Shown here in pieces: positions 54,081 through 63,017 of a stretch of 64,000 bases of DNA (positions within the stretch are counted from its first letter, which is position 1; the number at the start of each line of letters is the position of its first letter). The translations under genes and the position numbers were made by a program. The stretch spans positions 1,842,001 through 1,906,000 of the forward strand of contig NZ_CP034328.1 of NCBI RefSeq assembly GCF_003940805.1, written 5' to 3'. This DNA comes from Tabrizicola piscis (lineage in GTDB: Bacteria; Pseudomonadota; Alphaproteobacteria; Rhodobacterales; Rhodobacteraceae). The notes under the pieces are model-generated. The model did no database searches and had not been told where the DNA came from. It was given only the letters and a program-made list of their open reading frames with translations.

Positions 54081-54581
54081 TCAGCTCAGCGGACAATCCG
54101 CGACTGAAAGGTCCAGCGCCAATGTGGACGCAGGCCCAAAGCCCAGACCCGAGACGTTGATGTAAAGCGCCCCAGCCTCGGCCCAGACCTCTGTCACCTT
54201 CATGGTGGTGGCTGCAGGGTCGATGGCAACGCTATCAAACAGGGCACATTCCGTCTCGAACCGCAGCACATAGCCGTTGAATTTCGATTCGTAGAACCGG
54301 CCGATCCCCTTGGGATAGCTAAGTTCGATCCGCGTCGGGCCGATTTCCACATTCACCGGAACCACGTCCAGACCGCCGGTAAACCCTTGGCGGTCCAACC
54401 CGAACTCCACGCCCTGCCCTACAGTGACGGTCCGTCCGCGTGCGACCATAAGCGGCGCGTCGCGCACGTCCCACGTCTCGACGGTGAAGGTGACCAGACG
54501 CCCTTCCAGAGTGCCCGCCAAAACCTGACAGACCGAAACCGGGCAGGCCAGCACCGCAGCAAGGATCGCCGCCCGGATCAT
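54081..54581 (-). CDS. exported protein of unknown function
   Basis: A 166-residue protein with a signal peptide (LAAVLACPVSVCQVLA) and a beta-rich mature part, including LEGRLVTFTVETWDVRDAPL, VEFGLDRQGFTGGLDVVPVN and two Cys (FETECALF, VADCPLS) that could form a disulfide. No known domain is recognised. It overlaps the end of sugE by four bases and so is the third gene of the accA-sugE unit. Confidence 0.7.
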   Translation of the reverse strand: MIRAAILAAVLACPVSVCQVLAGTLEGRLVTFTVETWDVRDAPLMVARGRTVTVGQGVEFGLDRQGFTGGLDVVPVNVEIGPTRIELSYPKGIGRFYESKFNGYVLRFETECALFDSVAIDPAATTMKVTEVWAEAGALYINVSGLGFGPASTLALDLSVADCPLS

Positions 54582-54892
54582 GCGAATTTCAGCGCCGCGA
54601 TCCCGGCAAGGATCAGCAGCACCCCAAGCACGCGCATGGCATTGACCGTCTCACCGAACAGGAACACCGCCGCGATGGCCGTGCCGACCGCGCCGATGCC
54701 CACCCAGACGGCATAGGCCGTCCCCACCGGCAGGGTCTTCATCGCGACCGACAGCAGGTAGAACGATCCCAACGCCAGCACGACTGTGATGGCCGAGGGG
54801 ACCACGCGGGTGAACCCTTCGGAATACTTCAGCCCCAGCGCCCAGCCGGTTTCCATCAGCCCGGCAATCGCCACGATGATCCAGGGGTTCAC
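54578..54892 (-). CDS. sugE: small multidrug-resistance protein, SugE/Gdx type (guanidinium exporter family)
   Basis: A 104-residue four-helix SMR transporter that works as a dual-topology dimer. The membrane-embedded catalytic Glu is in [17 protein letters not shown]; that Gly-Trp-Ala and KYSEGF pattern is the SugE/Gdx one rather than Emr[17 protein letters not shown] is helix 3. The family exports guanidinium. It overlaps both accA and the downstream gene by four bases, leaving no room for a guanidine riboswitch. Confidence 0.92.
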   Translation of the reverse strand: MNPWIIVAIAGLMETGWALGLKYSEGFTRVVPSAITVVLALGSFYLLSVAMKTLPVGTAYAVWVGIGAVGTAIAAVFLFGETVNAMRVLGVLLILAGIAALKFA

Positions 54893-55848
54893 GCAGCAAG
54901 TCCTTTCGCGCCCATATCAAGGAACTTTTGCCGACGGTCCTTGATCAGGGCCTCGGGCTTCTTGCCGGACAGGTCTTTCAGCATCGCCTCGATGGCCTTG
55001 CCCACGGCGTCAATCGCCTCTTTCGGTGCGCGTTGCGCGCCGCCCATCGGCTCTTTCACGATCCGGTCGATGACCCCAAGCTTCTGCAGGTCCTGTGCCG
55101 TCAGGCGCAAAGCCTCGGCCGCTTCGCGCATTTTTTCGGCGTCTTTCCACAGGATGCTGGCGCAGCCCTCAGGCGAGATGACCGAATAGACGCTGTGTTC
55201 CAGCATCGCCACCCGGTTCGCCGTCGCAAAAGCCACCGCGCCGCCGGATCCACCCTCGCCGATCACGACAGAAATCAGCGGCACGCCGATGGCCAGGCAC
55301 TTTTCGGTGCTGCGGGCAATCGCCTCGGCCTGACCGCGTTCTTCCGCGCCCTTGCCGGGATAGGCACCGGGCGTGTCCACCAGCGTGATCACCGGCAGGC
55401 GGAACCGGTCGGCCAGATCCATCAGCCGGATCGCCTTGCGATAGCCTTCCGGCCGGGCCATGCCGAAGTTGCGTTCGATCCGCGTCTTGGTGTCATTGCC
55501 TTTTTCGTGGCCGATCACCATGACCGGCTGGTCCTGAAACCGCGCGATTCCCCCCATCACCGCATGGTCGTCGGCAAAGGCCCGATCCCCGGCAAGCGAC
55601 GTGAACTCGCTGAACAGCGCCTCGACGTAATCCTTGCAATGCGGCCGGTCGGGATGCCGCGCCACCTGGCACTTCTGCCATGGCGTCAGGCCTTTATAGA
55701 GATCGCGCAGCGCGGTTTCCGCCTTGCGGTCCAGCGCCTCGGCCTCTTTCGAGACATCCATGCCCGGGCTGGTCTTGGCCATCGCCCGCAGCTCTTCGGC
55801 CTTGCCTTCGATTTCGGCCAGAGGCTTTTCAAACTCAAGGTAGTTCAT
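54889..55848 (-). CDS. accA: acetyl-CoA carboxylase carboxyltransferase, alpha subunit
   Basis: AccA (319 residues) with AccD transfers carboxyl from biotin to acetyl-CoA, the first step of fatty-acid synthesis. Motifs are [78 protein letters not shown] and [18 protein letters not shown]. It leads a coupled trio with sugE and an exported protein. accD and accBC are not in the window. Confidence 0.97.
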   Translation of the reverse strand: MNYLEFEKPLAEIEGKAEELRAMAKTSPGMDVSKEAEALDRKAETALRDLYKGLTPWQKCQVARHPDRPHCKDYVEALFSEFTSLAGDRAFADDHAVMGGIARFQDQPVMVIGHEKGNDTKTRIERNFGMARPEGYRKAIRLMDLADRFRLPVITLVDTPGAYPGKGAEERGQAEAIARSTEKCLAIGVPLISVVIGEGGSGGAVAFATANRVAMLEHSVYSVISPEGCASILWKDAEKMREAAEALRLTAQDLQKLGVIDRIVKEPMGGAQRAPKEAIDAVGKAIEAMLKDLSGKKPEALIKDRRQKFLDMGAKGLAA

Positions 55849-55913
55849 GACGCTTCCTTCCGGGGACCTTGCCTATATGCCCTTGGGCAAGGCGTGATGC
55901 AACTCGGCAAGCG

Positions 55914-56339
55914 TCAGTCTGACGCCTGACCAAGGTCCAGCGCTGCAAGATGCGCCACGTGATCCGGCCCGCAGCTCAGCTTTTTCGCAAGCTTGCTGTC
56001 TGGCATCACAACGCGCCAGAACGGCACCACCTCGTCCAGGCGCTTGCCTTCCTCCAGATCGCGCAAGCTGACCTCGGCCACCACCCGAAGGTAGATCGCC
56101 GTCGTCACCGGGCACATCGAATTGGCCCCCGCCTTCCGCGCGAGCTCATTGCGCAAGCGATCCATCGTCCGCGTCTCGCCGGGCGGGATCTTCGCAACAT
56201 AGGCCGCGATGTCCCCGGGTGAGGAGATCAGCATTGTGTTCCCAGCCTTCACGCCCGCAAAATCGGCGTGCAGCATCACCACATGTGGCGGCTTCGCCCC
56301 GCCAAAGCGTTTGCGCCAGTCAGTCGGCTTCTTCGCCAT
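55914..56339 (-). CDS. MGMT-like winged-helix protein of unknown function
   Basis: A 141-residue protein. The core RTMDRLRNELARKAGANSMC, then PVTTAIYLRVVAE and VVPFWRVVMPDSKLAKKLSC, recalls the DNA-binding half of O6-methylguanine-DNA methyltransferases, but the PCHR active site is missing. Cys76 in SMCPVTT could be functional. NCBI-style names for such proteins are MGMT-family or hypothetical. It abuts the SRPBCC gene (stop next to start), so the two are one unit. Confidence in a DNA-repair link is low. Confidence 0.65.
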   Translation of the reverse strand: MAKKPTDWRKRFGGAKPPHVVMLHADFAGVKAGNTMLISSPGDIAAYVAKIPPGETRTMDRLRNELARKAGANSMCPVTTAIYLRVVAEVSLRDLEEGKRLDEVVPFWRVVMPDSKLAKKLSCGPDHVAHLAALDLGQASD

Positions 56340-56819
56340 CTACCCCTCCACCCGCGCCTTCAAGGCGGCAAGATATATGGTCGCGAAAGCGCCCGGGTCA
56401 AACATCAGGCGCGAAATGATCCGGCCCAACGGCGACGGCACCGTCGCCCGTTCAACCACTGCGATGCGGGTGCCCTCTGCCACTGGCTCCAGCACCGCCT
56501 CCCATATGCCGGAATACCCCGCGTCCGAGGTGAAGCGGAGCCGGATGCGCGCCTTGGTCATCTCCTCCGCGGCAAAGGCGATCTTTTCACCCCGGGGGGT
56601 GATTTCTTCCCAGCCCTCGGCCGTGCGCGTGACCTTGGCCACAGCGCGCCATTCAGGTTGCGCTTCCACGTCGGCGATCACCGCAAGCACCCGGTCCGGT
56701 GGTGCTGCGATCACGGTTTCGGCGCGCCCTTCGCGCGTGGCCGGAAGCAACCAGCCGATCAGGAAGATCACGATCGCCAAAAGGGCCAGGCCAGCAAAGG
56801 TCAGGATCAGGATACGCAT
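56340..56819 (-). CDS. SRPBCC-fold protein with membrane anchor
   Basis: A 159-residue protein with an N-terminal membrane helix (ILILTFAGLALLAIVIFLIG) and a START-like polyketide cyclase/SRPBCC domain: AETVIAAPPDRVLAVIADVE, PEWRAVAKVTR, SGIWEAVLEPVAEGTRIAVV. Such domains bind hydrophobic ligands; the ligand is unknown. ATG 56819 has GGAG eight bases upstream. The MGMT-like gene starts directly after its stop. Confidence 0.85.
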   Translation of the reverse strand: MRILILTFAGLALLAIVIFLIGWLLPATREGRAETVIAAPPDRVLAVIADVEAQPEWRAVAKVTRTAEGWEEITPRGEKIAFAAEEMTKARIRLRFTSDAGYSGIWEAVLEPVAEGTRIAVVERATVPSPLGRIISRLMFDPGAFATIYLAALKARVEG

Positions 56820-56940
56820 GAACACCACTCCGAGTCAGGTGGTCCTGCCGTAGCAAGTTCTGTCGCTGCGTCGAAGTATCTCAAGAATCCGGGTTGTTTA
56901 TCAGCGGGTTGTCTGAAATCCCACCCACCGGAAACAGCAG

Positions 56941-56965
56941 CGCCCCGTGGCTGGGCCACGGGGCG
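56941..56965 (-). terminator. GC-rich hairpin beyond mcl1
   Basis: A perfect 11-bp stem, CGCCCCGTGGC (56941-56951) and GCCACGGGGCG (56955-56965), with loop TGG. On the minus strand it is followed by CTGCTGTTTCC. It lies 130 bp after the mcl1 stop and before the SRPBCC gene, so it may end the mcl1 transcript. Confidence 0.55.
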
Positions 56966-57096
56966 TGCATCCTCCCTAGTCGCCGCGCGGGGCCTCCCGT
57001 CCCCTGGTGCGCGGCTCAGGTATTCTTTGCAATCCGCCCAAGGTCAGGGCTGACGCTGCGTGAACCTGCACGTTTCACGGGCAGTTTGTCAACGAT

Positions 57097-58056
57097 TCAT
57101 GCGCCCGCAATCATCTCGGCCTGCCGCACGATCACTTCCGCCTGCCGCATGGAGGCGATGTCCACCAGCCGCCCCTTGTAGACCGCCGCCCCCTGCCCGG
57201 CGGCCTTCGCCGCCTCCATCGCCGACAGGATCTCGCGCGCTTCGGCTACCGCAGCCTCGGACGGCGTGAAAACCTCATTGGCCAGCGCCACCTGCTTGGG
57301 GTGGATCGCCCATTTGCCGACCATCCCCAGCGTTGCCGACCGCCGTGCCTGCGCCCGGAACCCTTCCTCGTCGGAAAAGTCGCCGAACGGTCCGTCGACC
57401 GGCAGAATGCCATGTGTCCGGCAGGCGGCAACGATCGCGGCCTGCGCCCAATGCCAGGGATCAGACCAGTATTTCGCCCCCTCGCGGTGCATGTAATAGT
57501 TCTCCTGCGTCCCGCCGATGCCGGTCGTCTGCATCCCCATCGACGCCGCGAAATCCGCCGCACCCAATGACATCGCCTGCAGGCGCGGGCTGCTGGCGGC
57601 AATCTCCTCGACATGGGCGATCCCCGCCGCAGTCTCGATGATGACCTCAAGGCTGATCCGCTTCGTGCGCCCTGCCGCCGCCTCGCAGGCTGTGACCAGC
57701 GCATCCACTGCATAGACATCGGCCGCGCAGCCGACCTTGGGGATCATGATCTGGTCCAGCCTTGGCCCGGCCTGTTCCAGCAGATCGACCACGTCGCGGT
57801 ACCAAAAGGGGGTATCAAGCCCGTTGATCCGCACGCTAAGCGTCTTGCGGCCCCAGTCCACCTCGCTGATCGCCTTGATGATATTCGCCCGCGCCTGCGG
57901 CTTGTCCGCCGGGGCAACTGAATCCTCCAGATCAAGGTTGATCACATCCGCCGCACTGGCCGCCATCTTGGCAAACAGCTCAGGCCGTGATCCGGGGCCG
58001 AAAAGCTGGCAGCGGTTCGGGCGGGCGGGGGCAGCGGGTTGCAGACGGAAGCTCAT
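57097..58056 (-). CDS. mcl1: L-malyl-CoA/beta-methylmalyl-CoA lyase
   Basis: A 319-residue CitE-like lyase that cleaves beta-methylmalyl-CoA to glyoxylate and propionyl-CoA and also handles malyl-CoA, in the ethylmalonyl-CoA pathway of acetate assimilation. It is almost identical in pattern to the Rhodobacter enzyme: MSFRLQPAAPARPNRCQLFG, INLDLEDSVAP, the metal-site Glu in LEVIIETAAGIAHVEEIA, GAADFAASMGMQTTGIGG and GKWAIHPKQVALANEVF. The other pathway genes are not in the window. A hairpin follows downstream. Confidence 0.96.
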   Translation of the reverse strand: MSFRLQPAAPARPNRCQLFGPGSRPELFAKMAASAADVINLDLEDSVAPADKPQARANIIKAISEVDWGRKTLSVRINGLDTPFWYRDVVDLLEQAGPRLDQIMIPKVGCAADVYAVDALVTACEAAAGRTKRISLEVIIETAAGIAHVEEIAASSPRLQAMSLGAADFAASMGMQTTGIGGTQENYYMHREGAKYWSDPWHWAQAAIVAACRTHGILPVDGPFGDFSDEEGFRAQARRSATLGMVGKWAIHPKQVALANEVFTPSEAAVAEAREILSAMEAAKAAGQGAAVYKGRLVDIASMRQAEVIVRQAEMIAGA

Positions 58057-58241
58057 CGGTCAGGCCTTCGGGCAATCATGTTTCACTGGACGCGGTCCCT
58101 GCGATATTATCTTGCGCAGCGGATCGCAAGCGGATTTCGCACTTGCAGCAAAACCGACCGGCCCCCAAGCTTTCGGCATTCTTCGCTTGCGCTTGGCCCC
58201 GGCCCGGCGAAGAAAGCCTTCAGGCTTGATGAGCGACCCCC

Positions 58242-59204
58242 ATGATCACCGTCACCGAAGACATCTTCCGCCTGACCAAGGCCTTCACCATCAGCCGCGG
58301 GACCAAGACCGAAGCGCGGGTGCTGACCGTCCGCATTTCGCGGGGCGGTGTCTCCGGCTGGGGCGAATGCGTTCCCTATGCCCGCTACGGCGAAACGCTG
58401 GACAGCGTGCGCGACCAGATCGAAGGCCTGCAAGGCGGCATCACCCGCCACGACCTGCAATCCGCCCTCCCAGCCGGCGCAGCCCGCAACGCCGTGGACT
58501 GCGCGCTTTGGGACCTTGAGGCAAAGCAGGCTGGCCGAAGGGTCTGGGACCTTGCGGGGCTGCCCGCCCCCGGCCCGGTCCTTACCGCCTACACCCTGTC
58601 GCTAGCCCCGCCGGTTGAGATGCGAATGGCGGCGGCAGAAAACGCCCATCGGCCGATCCTGAAGATCAAGCTTGGCACCCCCGACGACATGCCAAGGCTT
58701 GAGGCCGTCCGTCAGGGCGCACCCCGGTCCCGGATCATCATCGACGCGAATGAAGGCTGGACGCCCGAGGTTTACACCGACCTCGCCCCTCACCTTCTGC
58801 TGCTGGGCGTGGAACTGGTCGAACAACCGCTTCCCGCCGGTCAGGATGACATGCTCGCCGAAATCGCCCGCCCCGTCCCGGTCTGCGCCGACGAATCCTG
58901 CTTTGACCGCGCGTCGCTGGCGGGCCTGCCGGGCAAGTATGACGTGGTGAACCTGAAACTCGACAAGACTGGCGGGTTGACCGAAGCGCTTCTGGCCCGC
59001 GACCTTGCCCGCCAGATGGGCCTGAAGGTGATGGTCGGCTGCATGGTCGGCTCCTCACTTGCCATGGCCCCTGCCGTTCTGCTGGCGCAGGGCGCCGGGT
59101 GGACCGACCTTGACGCCCCGCTCCTGCTGGCCGAGGACCGGCCCGATCCCATCCACTACGATGCGGAAGGTGTACACCCGCCCGACGCCGGGCTTTGGGG
59201 CTAG
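58242..59204 (+). CDS. dgcA: enolase-superfamily racemase (N-acetyl-D-Glu racemase / dipeptide epimerase type)
   Basis: A 320-residue muconate-lactonizing-subgroup enzyme. The catalytic lysines are in LKIKLG and NLKLDKTGG; metal ligands are Asp in IIIDANEGW, Glu in VEQPL and Asp in CADESC. The protein corresponds to DgcA, which racemises N-acetyl-glutamate in D-glutamate breakdown, or to L-Ala-D/L-Glu epimerases. DgcN, the usual partner, is not next to it. Instead an unknown gene and a D-amino-acid transaminase follow on the same strand, pointing to D-amino-acid use. Confidence 0.88.
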   Translation: MITVTEDIFRLTKAFTISRGTKTEARVLTVRISRGGVSGWGECVPYARYGETLDSVRDQIEGLQGGITRHDLQSALPAGAARNAVDCALWDLEAKQAGRRVWDLAGLPAPGPVLTAYTLSLAPPVEMRMAAAENAHRPILKIKLGTPDDMPRLEAVRQGAPRSRIIIDANEGWTPEVYTDLAPHLLLLGVELVEQPLPAGQDDMLAEIARPVPVCADESCFDRASLAGLPGKYDVVNLKLDKTGGLTEALLARDLARQMGLKVMVGCMVGSSLAMAPAVLLAQGAGWTDLDAPLLLAEDRPDPIHYDAEGVHPPDAGLWG

Positions 59205-59213
59205 GGGAAGCCG

Positions 59214-59942
59214 ATGGGTCTTGGACTTACAGTCGGACTGTATGCCGATCTTGACCAGAACGACCCGGAGTCTGCCGACGAAGCACACCAAAGCTTCGCC
59301 GCCATGGCCAAGGCGATGGCGAACTCCGGTCTGGTTCCGCATACCGAGCCCAAGGATTGTGTCACCTGGAGCGCAGACGGCTACGGCTACACCGGGCTCC
59401 ATGCCCTGCGCGAAGTGGCCGGATTGGTCTGGCGGGACCTGCCCATTCCAATGGATCATCTCCTGACCGGCACAGACACCCCCAACGCCGAGGCGCTGTT
59501 CTCAGCGGCAGCCGCAGCATGCGCGCCAGAGCGGCGACAGGGCCTGTTCGAACGGCTGCTTGGCGAAAAGCGAACCCCAAGGCCGCCGCTGCCGCCGTTT
59601 GCCCATCTGGTGCTGCATTCGGACGCCGATGGCTTCTATGTCCCGGTTGACTTCGTGCAGCCCCTCATCCCCCTGCCTGCCCCGCGGGGAACCGAACTGC
59701 TGTGGCCCTTGGGATCGGTTCAGCGACTGTCGGCTGAACTGGACGTCCTTGGCCGCGCGCTCGCTTTGCCTGATCCGCTGCCCGATCCGGACACGCTGTT
59801 GGAAACCTGGCTGGAAGGCCCTGCCCCCGGCCCGATCACCGCGCCATGGCAGGCCCAGCCCATTGCGACCCATTCGCTGATCATCCTGCGCCAGGCCTGC
59901 GATCATTCCCTTCGGACCGGGGCCGCCATCGCCTTTGTCTGA
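59214..59942 (+). CDS. unknown protein between dgcA and dat
   Basis: A 242-residue soluble protein that I cannot assign. Landmarks are GLTVGLYADLDQNDPESADE at the start, GYGYTGLHALREVAGL, HLVLHSDADGFYVPVDFVQP and a C-terminal QACDHSLRTGAAIAFV. Similar patterns occur in scattered hypothetical proteins of other bacteria, as far as I recall, without a known function. It starts nine bases after dgcA and lies 63 bp before dat, so it probably belongs to the D-amino-acid cluster. Confidence 0.75.
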   Translation: MGLGLTVGLYADLDQNDPESADEAHQSFAAMAKAMANSGLVPHTEPKDCVTWSADGYGYTGLHALREVAGLVWRDLPIPMDHLLTGTDTPNAEALFSAAAAACAPERRQGLFERLLGEKRTPRPPLPPFAHLVLHSDADGFYVPVDFVQPLIPLPAPRGTELLWPLGSVQRLSAELDVLGRALALPDPLPDPDTLLETWLEGPAPGPITAPWQAQPIATHSLIILRQACDHSLRTGAAIAFV

Positions 59943-60005
59943 CAGGCAGTCTTGACCACGACCGCCGTTTGGCGAAGAAGCACGGTACACCCCATGGAGG
60001 CCCCG

Positions 60006-60869
60006 ATGACCCGCACTGTCTATGTGAACGGCGACTACCTGCCCGAGGGCGACGCGAAGGTTTCAATCTTTGACCGCGGGTTTCTGATGGCCGACGGGGT
60101 GTATGAGGTGACCTCGGTCCTTGACGGCAAGCTGATCGACTTTGACGGCCATGTGAAACGGCTGTGGCGGTCTCTGGCCGAGTTGGAGATGACTTGCCCG
60201 GTCTCTGAGGCTGAGTTGCTGGCGATGCACCGCGAATTGGTAGCGCGGAACGGGATTGATCAGGGGATGATCTATCTGCAGGTCACGCGGGGCAATCCGG
60301 GGGACCGAAGCTTTGTGTTCCCCCCGGCCGACCTGCCCGGGACGATCGTGGCCTTCACCCAGAACATCCCCAACCTTGCGGATGCCCCCGCCGCCAAGAC
60401 CGGGTTCAAGGTCATCACGATCCCGGACCTGCGGTGGAGCCGGGTGGACATCAAGACGGTGCAGCTTCTTTACCCGTCGATGGGCAAGATGGCCGCGAAG
60501 AAGGCGGGGGTGGACGACAGCTGGTTCACCGATGAGGATGGCGCGGTGACCGAGGGGACATCGAACAACGCCTACATCGTGAAGGGCAACCGGATCATCA
60601 CCCGTCAACTGGGCAACGACATCCTGCACGGGATCACCCGGGCCGCCGTCCTGCGCTTTGCTGAGGAGGCGCAGTTCGAGGTGGAGGAGCGGGCCTTCAC
60701 GGCGGCAGAGGCGCAAGGGGCGGATGAGGCATTCTCCACCGCGGCCTCGATCTTCGTGATGCCGGTGGTCGAGGTGGATGGGAAACCCGTGGGATCAGGC
60801 AAGCCGGGGCCGGTGGCTGTAAGGCTGCGGGAGATTTATCTTGACGAGATGCGGAAGGCGGCGATCTGA
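60006..60869 (+). CDS. dat: D-amino-acid transaminase
   Basis: A 287-residue fold-type IV PLP enzyme that converts D-alanine and D-glutamate with 2-oxo acids. The PLP lysine is in VDIKTVQLLYPSMGK; YVNGDYLPEGDAKVSIFDRG, VYEVTSVLDGKLID and AVTEGTSNNAYIV are family signatures. ATG 60006 has GGAGG seven bases upstream. With dgcA upstream, it would link D-glutamate derivatives to central metabolism. Branched-chain aminotransferases are close relatives, but the length and N-terminal motif favour Dat. Confidence 0.92.
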   Translation: MTRTVYVNGDYLPEGDAKVSIFDRGFLMADGVYEVTSVLDGKLIDFDGHVKRLWRSLAELEMTCPVSEAELLAMHRELVARNGIDQGMIYLQVTRGNPGDRSFVFPPADLPGTIVAFTQNIPNLADAPAAKTGFKVITIPDLRWSRVDIKTVQLLYPSMGKMAAKKAGVDDSWFTDEDGAVTEGTSNNAYIVKGNRIITRQLGNDILHGITRAAVLRFAEEAQFEVEERAFTAAEAQGADEAFSTAASIFVMPVVEVDGKPVGSGKPGPVAVRLREIYLDEMRKAAI

Positions 60870-60947
60870 CGTGTCCCGGGCGGGGACATTTTCGAGGTCC
60901 TTTGATTTCAATGGGTTGGCCGTGGGCGTTAAGGGTTTGTTAGCAGT

Positions 60948-61691
60948 ATGCGGTGCGGGAGTCGGGGTGAACCCCGACCTACGGGATTGAGCGCAGCCCT
61001 TTTCACCTTTGACGGCTTTCGGCGCGGGGTTCGCGACGGGCTGCCTTTGGGCCTGAGCATCTTTGCCTATGGTCTGGGCTTCGGCCTTGTGGCCGCGCAG
61101 GCGGGGTTCGGGATTGCGAAGGCGGTGGCCACCAGTGCGGCGATCTATTCCGGGTCCGCGCAGCTTGCGGCGATCAACCTGCTGCAGACCGGAGGCGCCA
61201 CGCTCGCCGCCCTTTTTGCCACGATCCTTGTCATCAATGCGCGATACTTTCTGTTTGGCGCGGCCCTGCAGCCCTGGCTGGGGCAGGTGAGCGCGCCAAA
61301 GGCCTATGGCAGCCTGCTGCTTTTGGGCGATGCTAACTGGATGGTGACGATGCGCGCCATCGCGGCGGGCGAGGAGGACCGGGCCTATCTGGCCGGGACC
61401 GGAACGCCGATGTTCGTGGGCTGGCTGACCGGCACGGCGATTGGCGCGGGGGCGGTCAGCATCCTGCCCACGCCCGAGGCGCTGGGGTTTGATCTGATGC
61501 TGGCGGCCTTTGCCACGGCCATGACCACGGCTATGGTCAAGGTGAGGGGCGATCTGGTGCCAGTGGCGGTGGGCGCGGCAGCGGCGCTGATCATCGGAAA
61601 GCTGGCCGGGCCGGGTCTGGCCGTGATCGGTGCCGGGCTGGCCGGGGGCGCGGTGGCGGCAGTGACCTTCAGGGGCAAGACCGGGACATGA
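60948..61691 (+). CDS. azlC: AzlC-family branched-chain amino-acid exporter, large subunit
   Basis: AzlC (up to 247 residues) with AzlD exports branched-chain amino acids or analogues. Visible are the first helix GVRDGLPLGLSIFAYGLGFG, the motif YSGSAQLAAINLL, NARYFLFGAALQPWL and WLTGTAIGAGAV. The start is uncertain: ATG 60948 has no ribosome site, while TTG 60987 begins nearer the first helix. It overlaps azlD by four bases. Export fits a genome that synthesises leucine and valine through the leu and ilv genes here. Confidence 0.9.
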   Translation: MRCGSRGEPRPTGLSAALFTFDGFRRGVRDGLPLGLSIFAYGLGFGLVAAQAGFGIAKAVATSAAIYSGSAQLAAINLLQTGGATLAALFATILVINARYFLFGAALQPWLGQVSAPKAYGSLLLLGDANWMVTMRAIAAGEEDRAYLAGTGTPMFVGWLTGTAIGAGAVSILPTPEALGFDLMLAAFATAMTTAMVKVRGDLVPVAVGAAAALIIGKLAGPGLAVIGAGLAGGAVAAVTFRGKTGT

Positions 61692-61987
61692 CCGACAATT
61701 TCGCGATTCTGCTGCTGGTCATGGCGGGGGCGGCCTTCTTTTGCCGGGCAGCGGGGTTCGTGCTGATGCGGGTGATGCCGTCCTCACCCCGGGTTGAGGC
61801 GGCGCTGCGGGCGACCCCGCTTTCGGTAATGGCGGGGATTGCCGCACTGGCGCTGGCGCAGGGCGGGCTGGCCGAGGCGCTGGCGCTGGCTGCGGTCGTG
61901 GGGCTGACGATTGTGGTGGGCAGCGATGTGGCGGCGGCGCTGTTGGGTGTGGTGGTGGTCGCGGTGTTGCGGTGGATTGGAGTGTGA
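61688..61987 (+). CDS. azlD: AzlD-family membrane protein, small exporter subunit
   Basis: A 99-residue protein with three hydrophobic helices, typical of AzlD: FAILLLVMAGAAFFCRAAGF, LRATPLSVMAGIAALALAQG and TIVVGSDVAAALLGVVVVAV. It forms the export complex with AzlC. ATG 61688 overlaps the azlC stop (ATGA). Confidence 0.9.
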   Translation: MTDNFAILLLVMAGAAFFCRAAGFVLMRVMPSSPRVEAALRATPLSVMAGIAALALAQGGLAEALALAAVVGLTIVVGSDVAAALLGVVVVAVLRWIGV

Positions 61988-62118
61988 GGGCCAGACTGTG
62001 ATGGGCAGAGTTGCCGCTTTGCAGGCAGATCGGCCCATGCCATGCTTGCATCGGCCAGCAACCGGCAGGCGATAATGCCCTCAGGGTAGACTGCACTTCC
62101 TAAAGGAAAGGACCGCTT

Positions 62119-62679
62119 TTGCCCCACTTCTTCTCAAAGCTGCCCAGCATCATGCGGACCGCAAGTCTGGCGCTTGGGCTTTTGGCTCCGGCTCAAGCCA
62201 TGGCACAGATCGACTTTTCGGCGATGCCGGTAGGCTGTAGCTGGACCACCACGTTTTCCGACGGGCAATCCGTCACGGAAACCTATCTTGGGCAGGCAAA
62301 GGGCAAGTACAAGACCACGGTTACGCAGGCCGGCAATGCCAAGGCCGTGATACGCACAATGCTATACGACAAGAGGGGCCGCATGGTCCGCAAGGATTGG
62401 GCTGATGGCAACTGGGAGACATTCACCCCTTACAGCTGCTATTCCGAGCCGGGCAATTGCACCTACCGCTACAAGAATTCGGACGGGGTAAGCCAGAAGA
62501 TCGCCAGCGAGACCCAAAAGCAGGGTAAGGGCTATCTGGTCAAGGCCGGGCCGGTCGGGGGAAAGGCGTATAACGACGACTACTTTGAGATCGGCGCCTT
62601 TGGGTTGAAAACAAAGCAGAAGTCCGAAAACTATGCGTCCCGGTTGACGGCAATGGACAATTGCGAGCCACAGAGCTGA
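62119..62679 (+). CDS. exported protein of unknown function
   Basis: A 186-residue protein with a signal peptide (ASLALGLLAPAQAMA) and mature Cys residues (VGCSWTTTF, YSCYSEPGNCTYRY, DNCEPQS) that could form two disulfides. It is rich in Lys and Tyr, unlike its neighbours, and its GC content appears lower, a sign of possible transfer. TTG 62119 has AAGGA six bases before it; ATG 62152 is possible. No known domain. Confidence 0.65.
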   Translation: MPHFFSKLPSIMRTASLALGLLAPAQAMAQIDFSAMPVGCSWTTTFSDGQSVTETYLGQAKGKYKTTVTQAGNAKAVIRTMLYDKRGRMVRKDWADGNWETFTPYSCYSEPGNCTYRYKNSDGVSQKIASETQKQGKGYLVKAGPVGGKAYNDDYFEIGAFGLKTKQKSENYASRLTAMDNCEPQS

Positions 62680-62701
62680 GCCGAGGATCAGCGCGAGCCG
62701 T

Positions 62702-63016
62702 TCAGTCTTTCTTGCCGACGTTTTCGGCGAAGGCTTTCTGGAAGGCGGCCTGTTTGGCGGCGTCCGCCCCGGTCTGGGTCTGCGCCACCCAATCAGCGTA
62801 GGGCATGCCGTAGACGATTTCGCGGGCCTCATCCTTCGACATGTCGATCCCGCGTGCGTTGGCCGCTTCCTGATACCAGCGCGACAGGCAATTGCGGCAG
62901 AAGCCGCCAAGGTTCATCAGGTCGATATTCTGCACATCGGGGCGCTTGACCATCAGGTGGTGCATCAGCGCGCGGAAGGCGGCGGCTTCAAGTTCCGTGC
63001 GGGTCTGGTCATCCAT
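62702..63016 (-). CDS. DUF1244-family protein
   Basis: A 104-residue small helical protein. The family signature RALMHHLMVKRPDVQNIDLM, NLGGFCRNCLSRW with its two Cys, and YGMPYADWVAQTQ are clear. Function unknown; it is common in alpha- and gammaproteobacteria. It starts one base after the stop of the N-formylglutamate amidohydrolase gene, so they share a transcript. Confidence 0.9.
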   Translation of the reverse strand: MDDQTRTELEAAAFRALMHHLMVKRPDVQNIDLMNLGGFCRNCLSRWYQEAANARGIDMSKDEAREIVYGMPYADWVAQTQTGADAAKQAAFQKAFAENVGKKD

Positions 63017-63017
63017 G

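Noticed and set aside
54893..55000. Guanidine riboswitch before sugE
   Set aside because: sugE overlaps accA by four bases, so there is no leader region.
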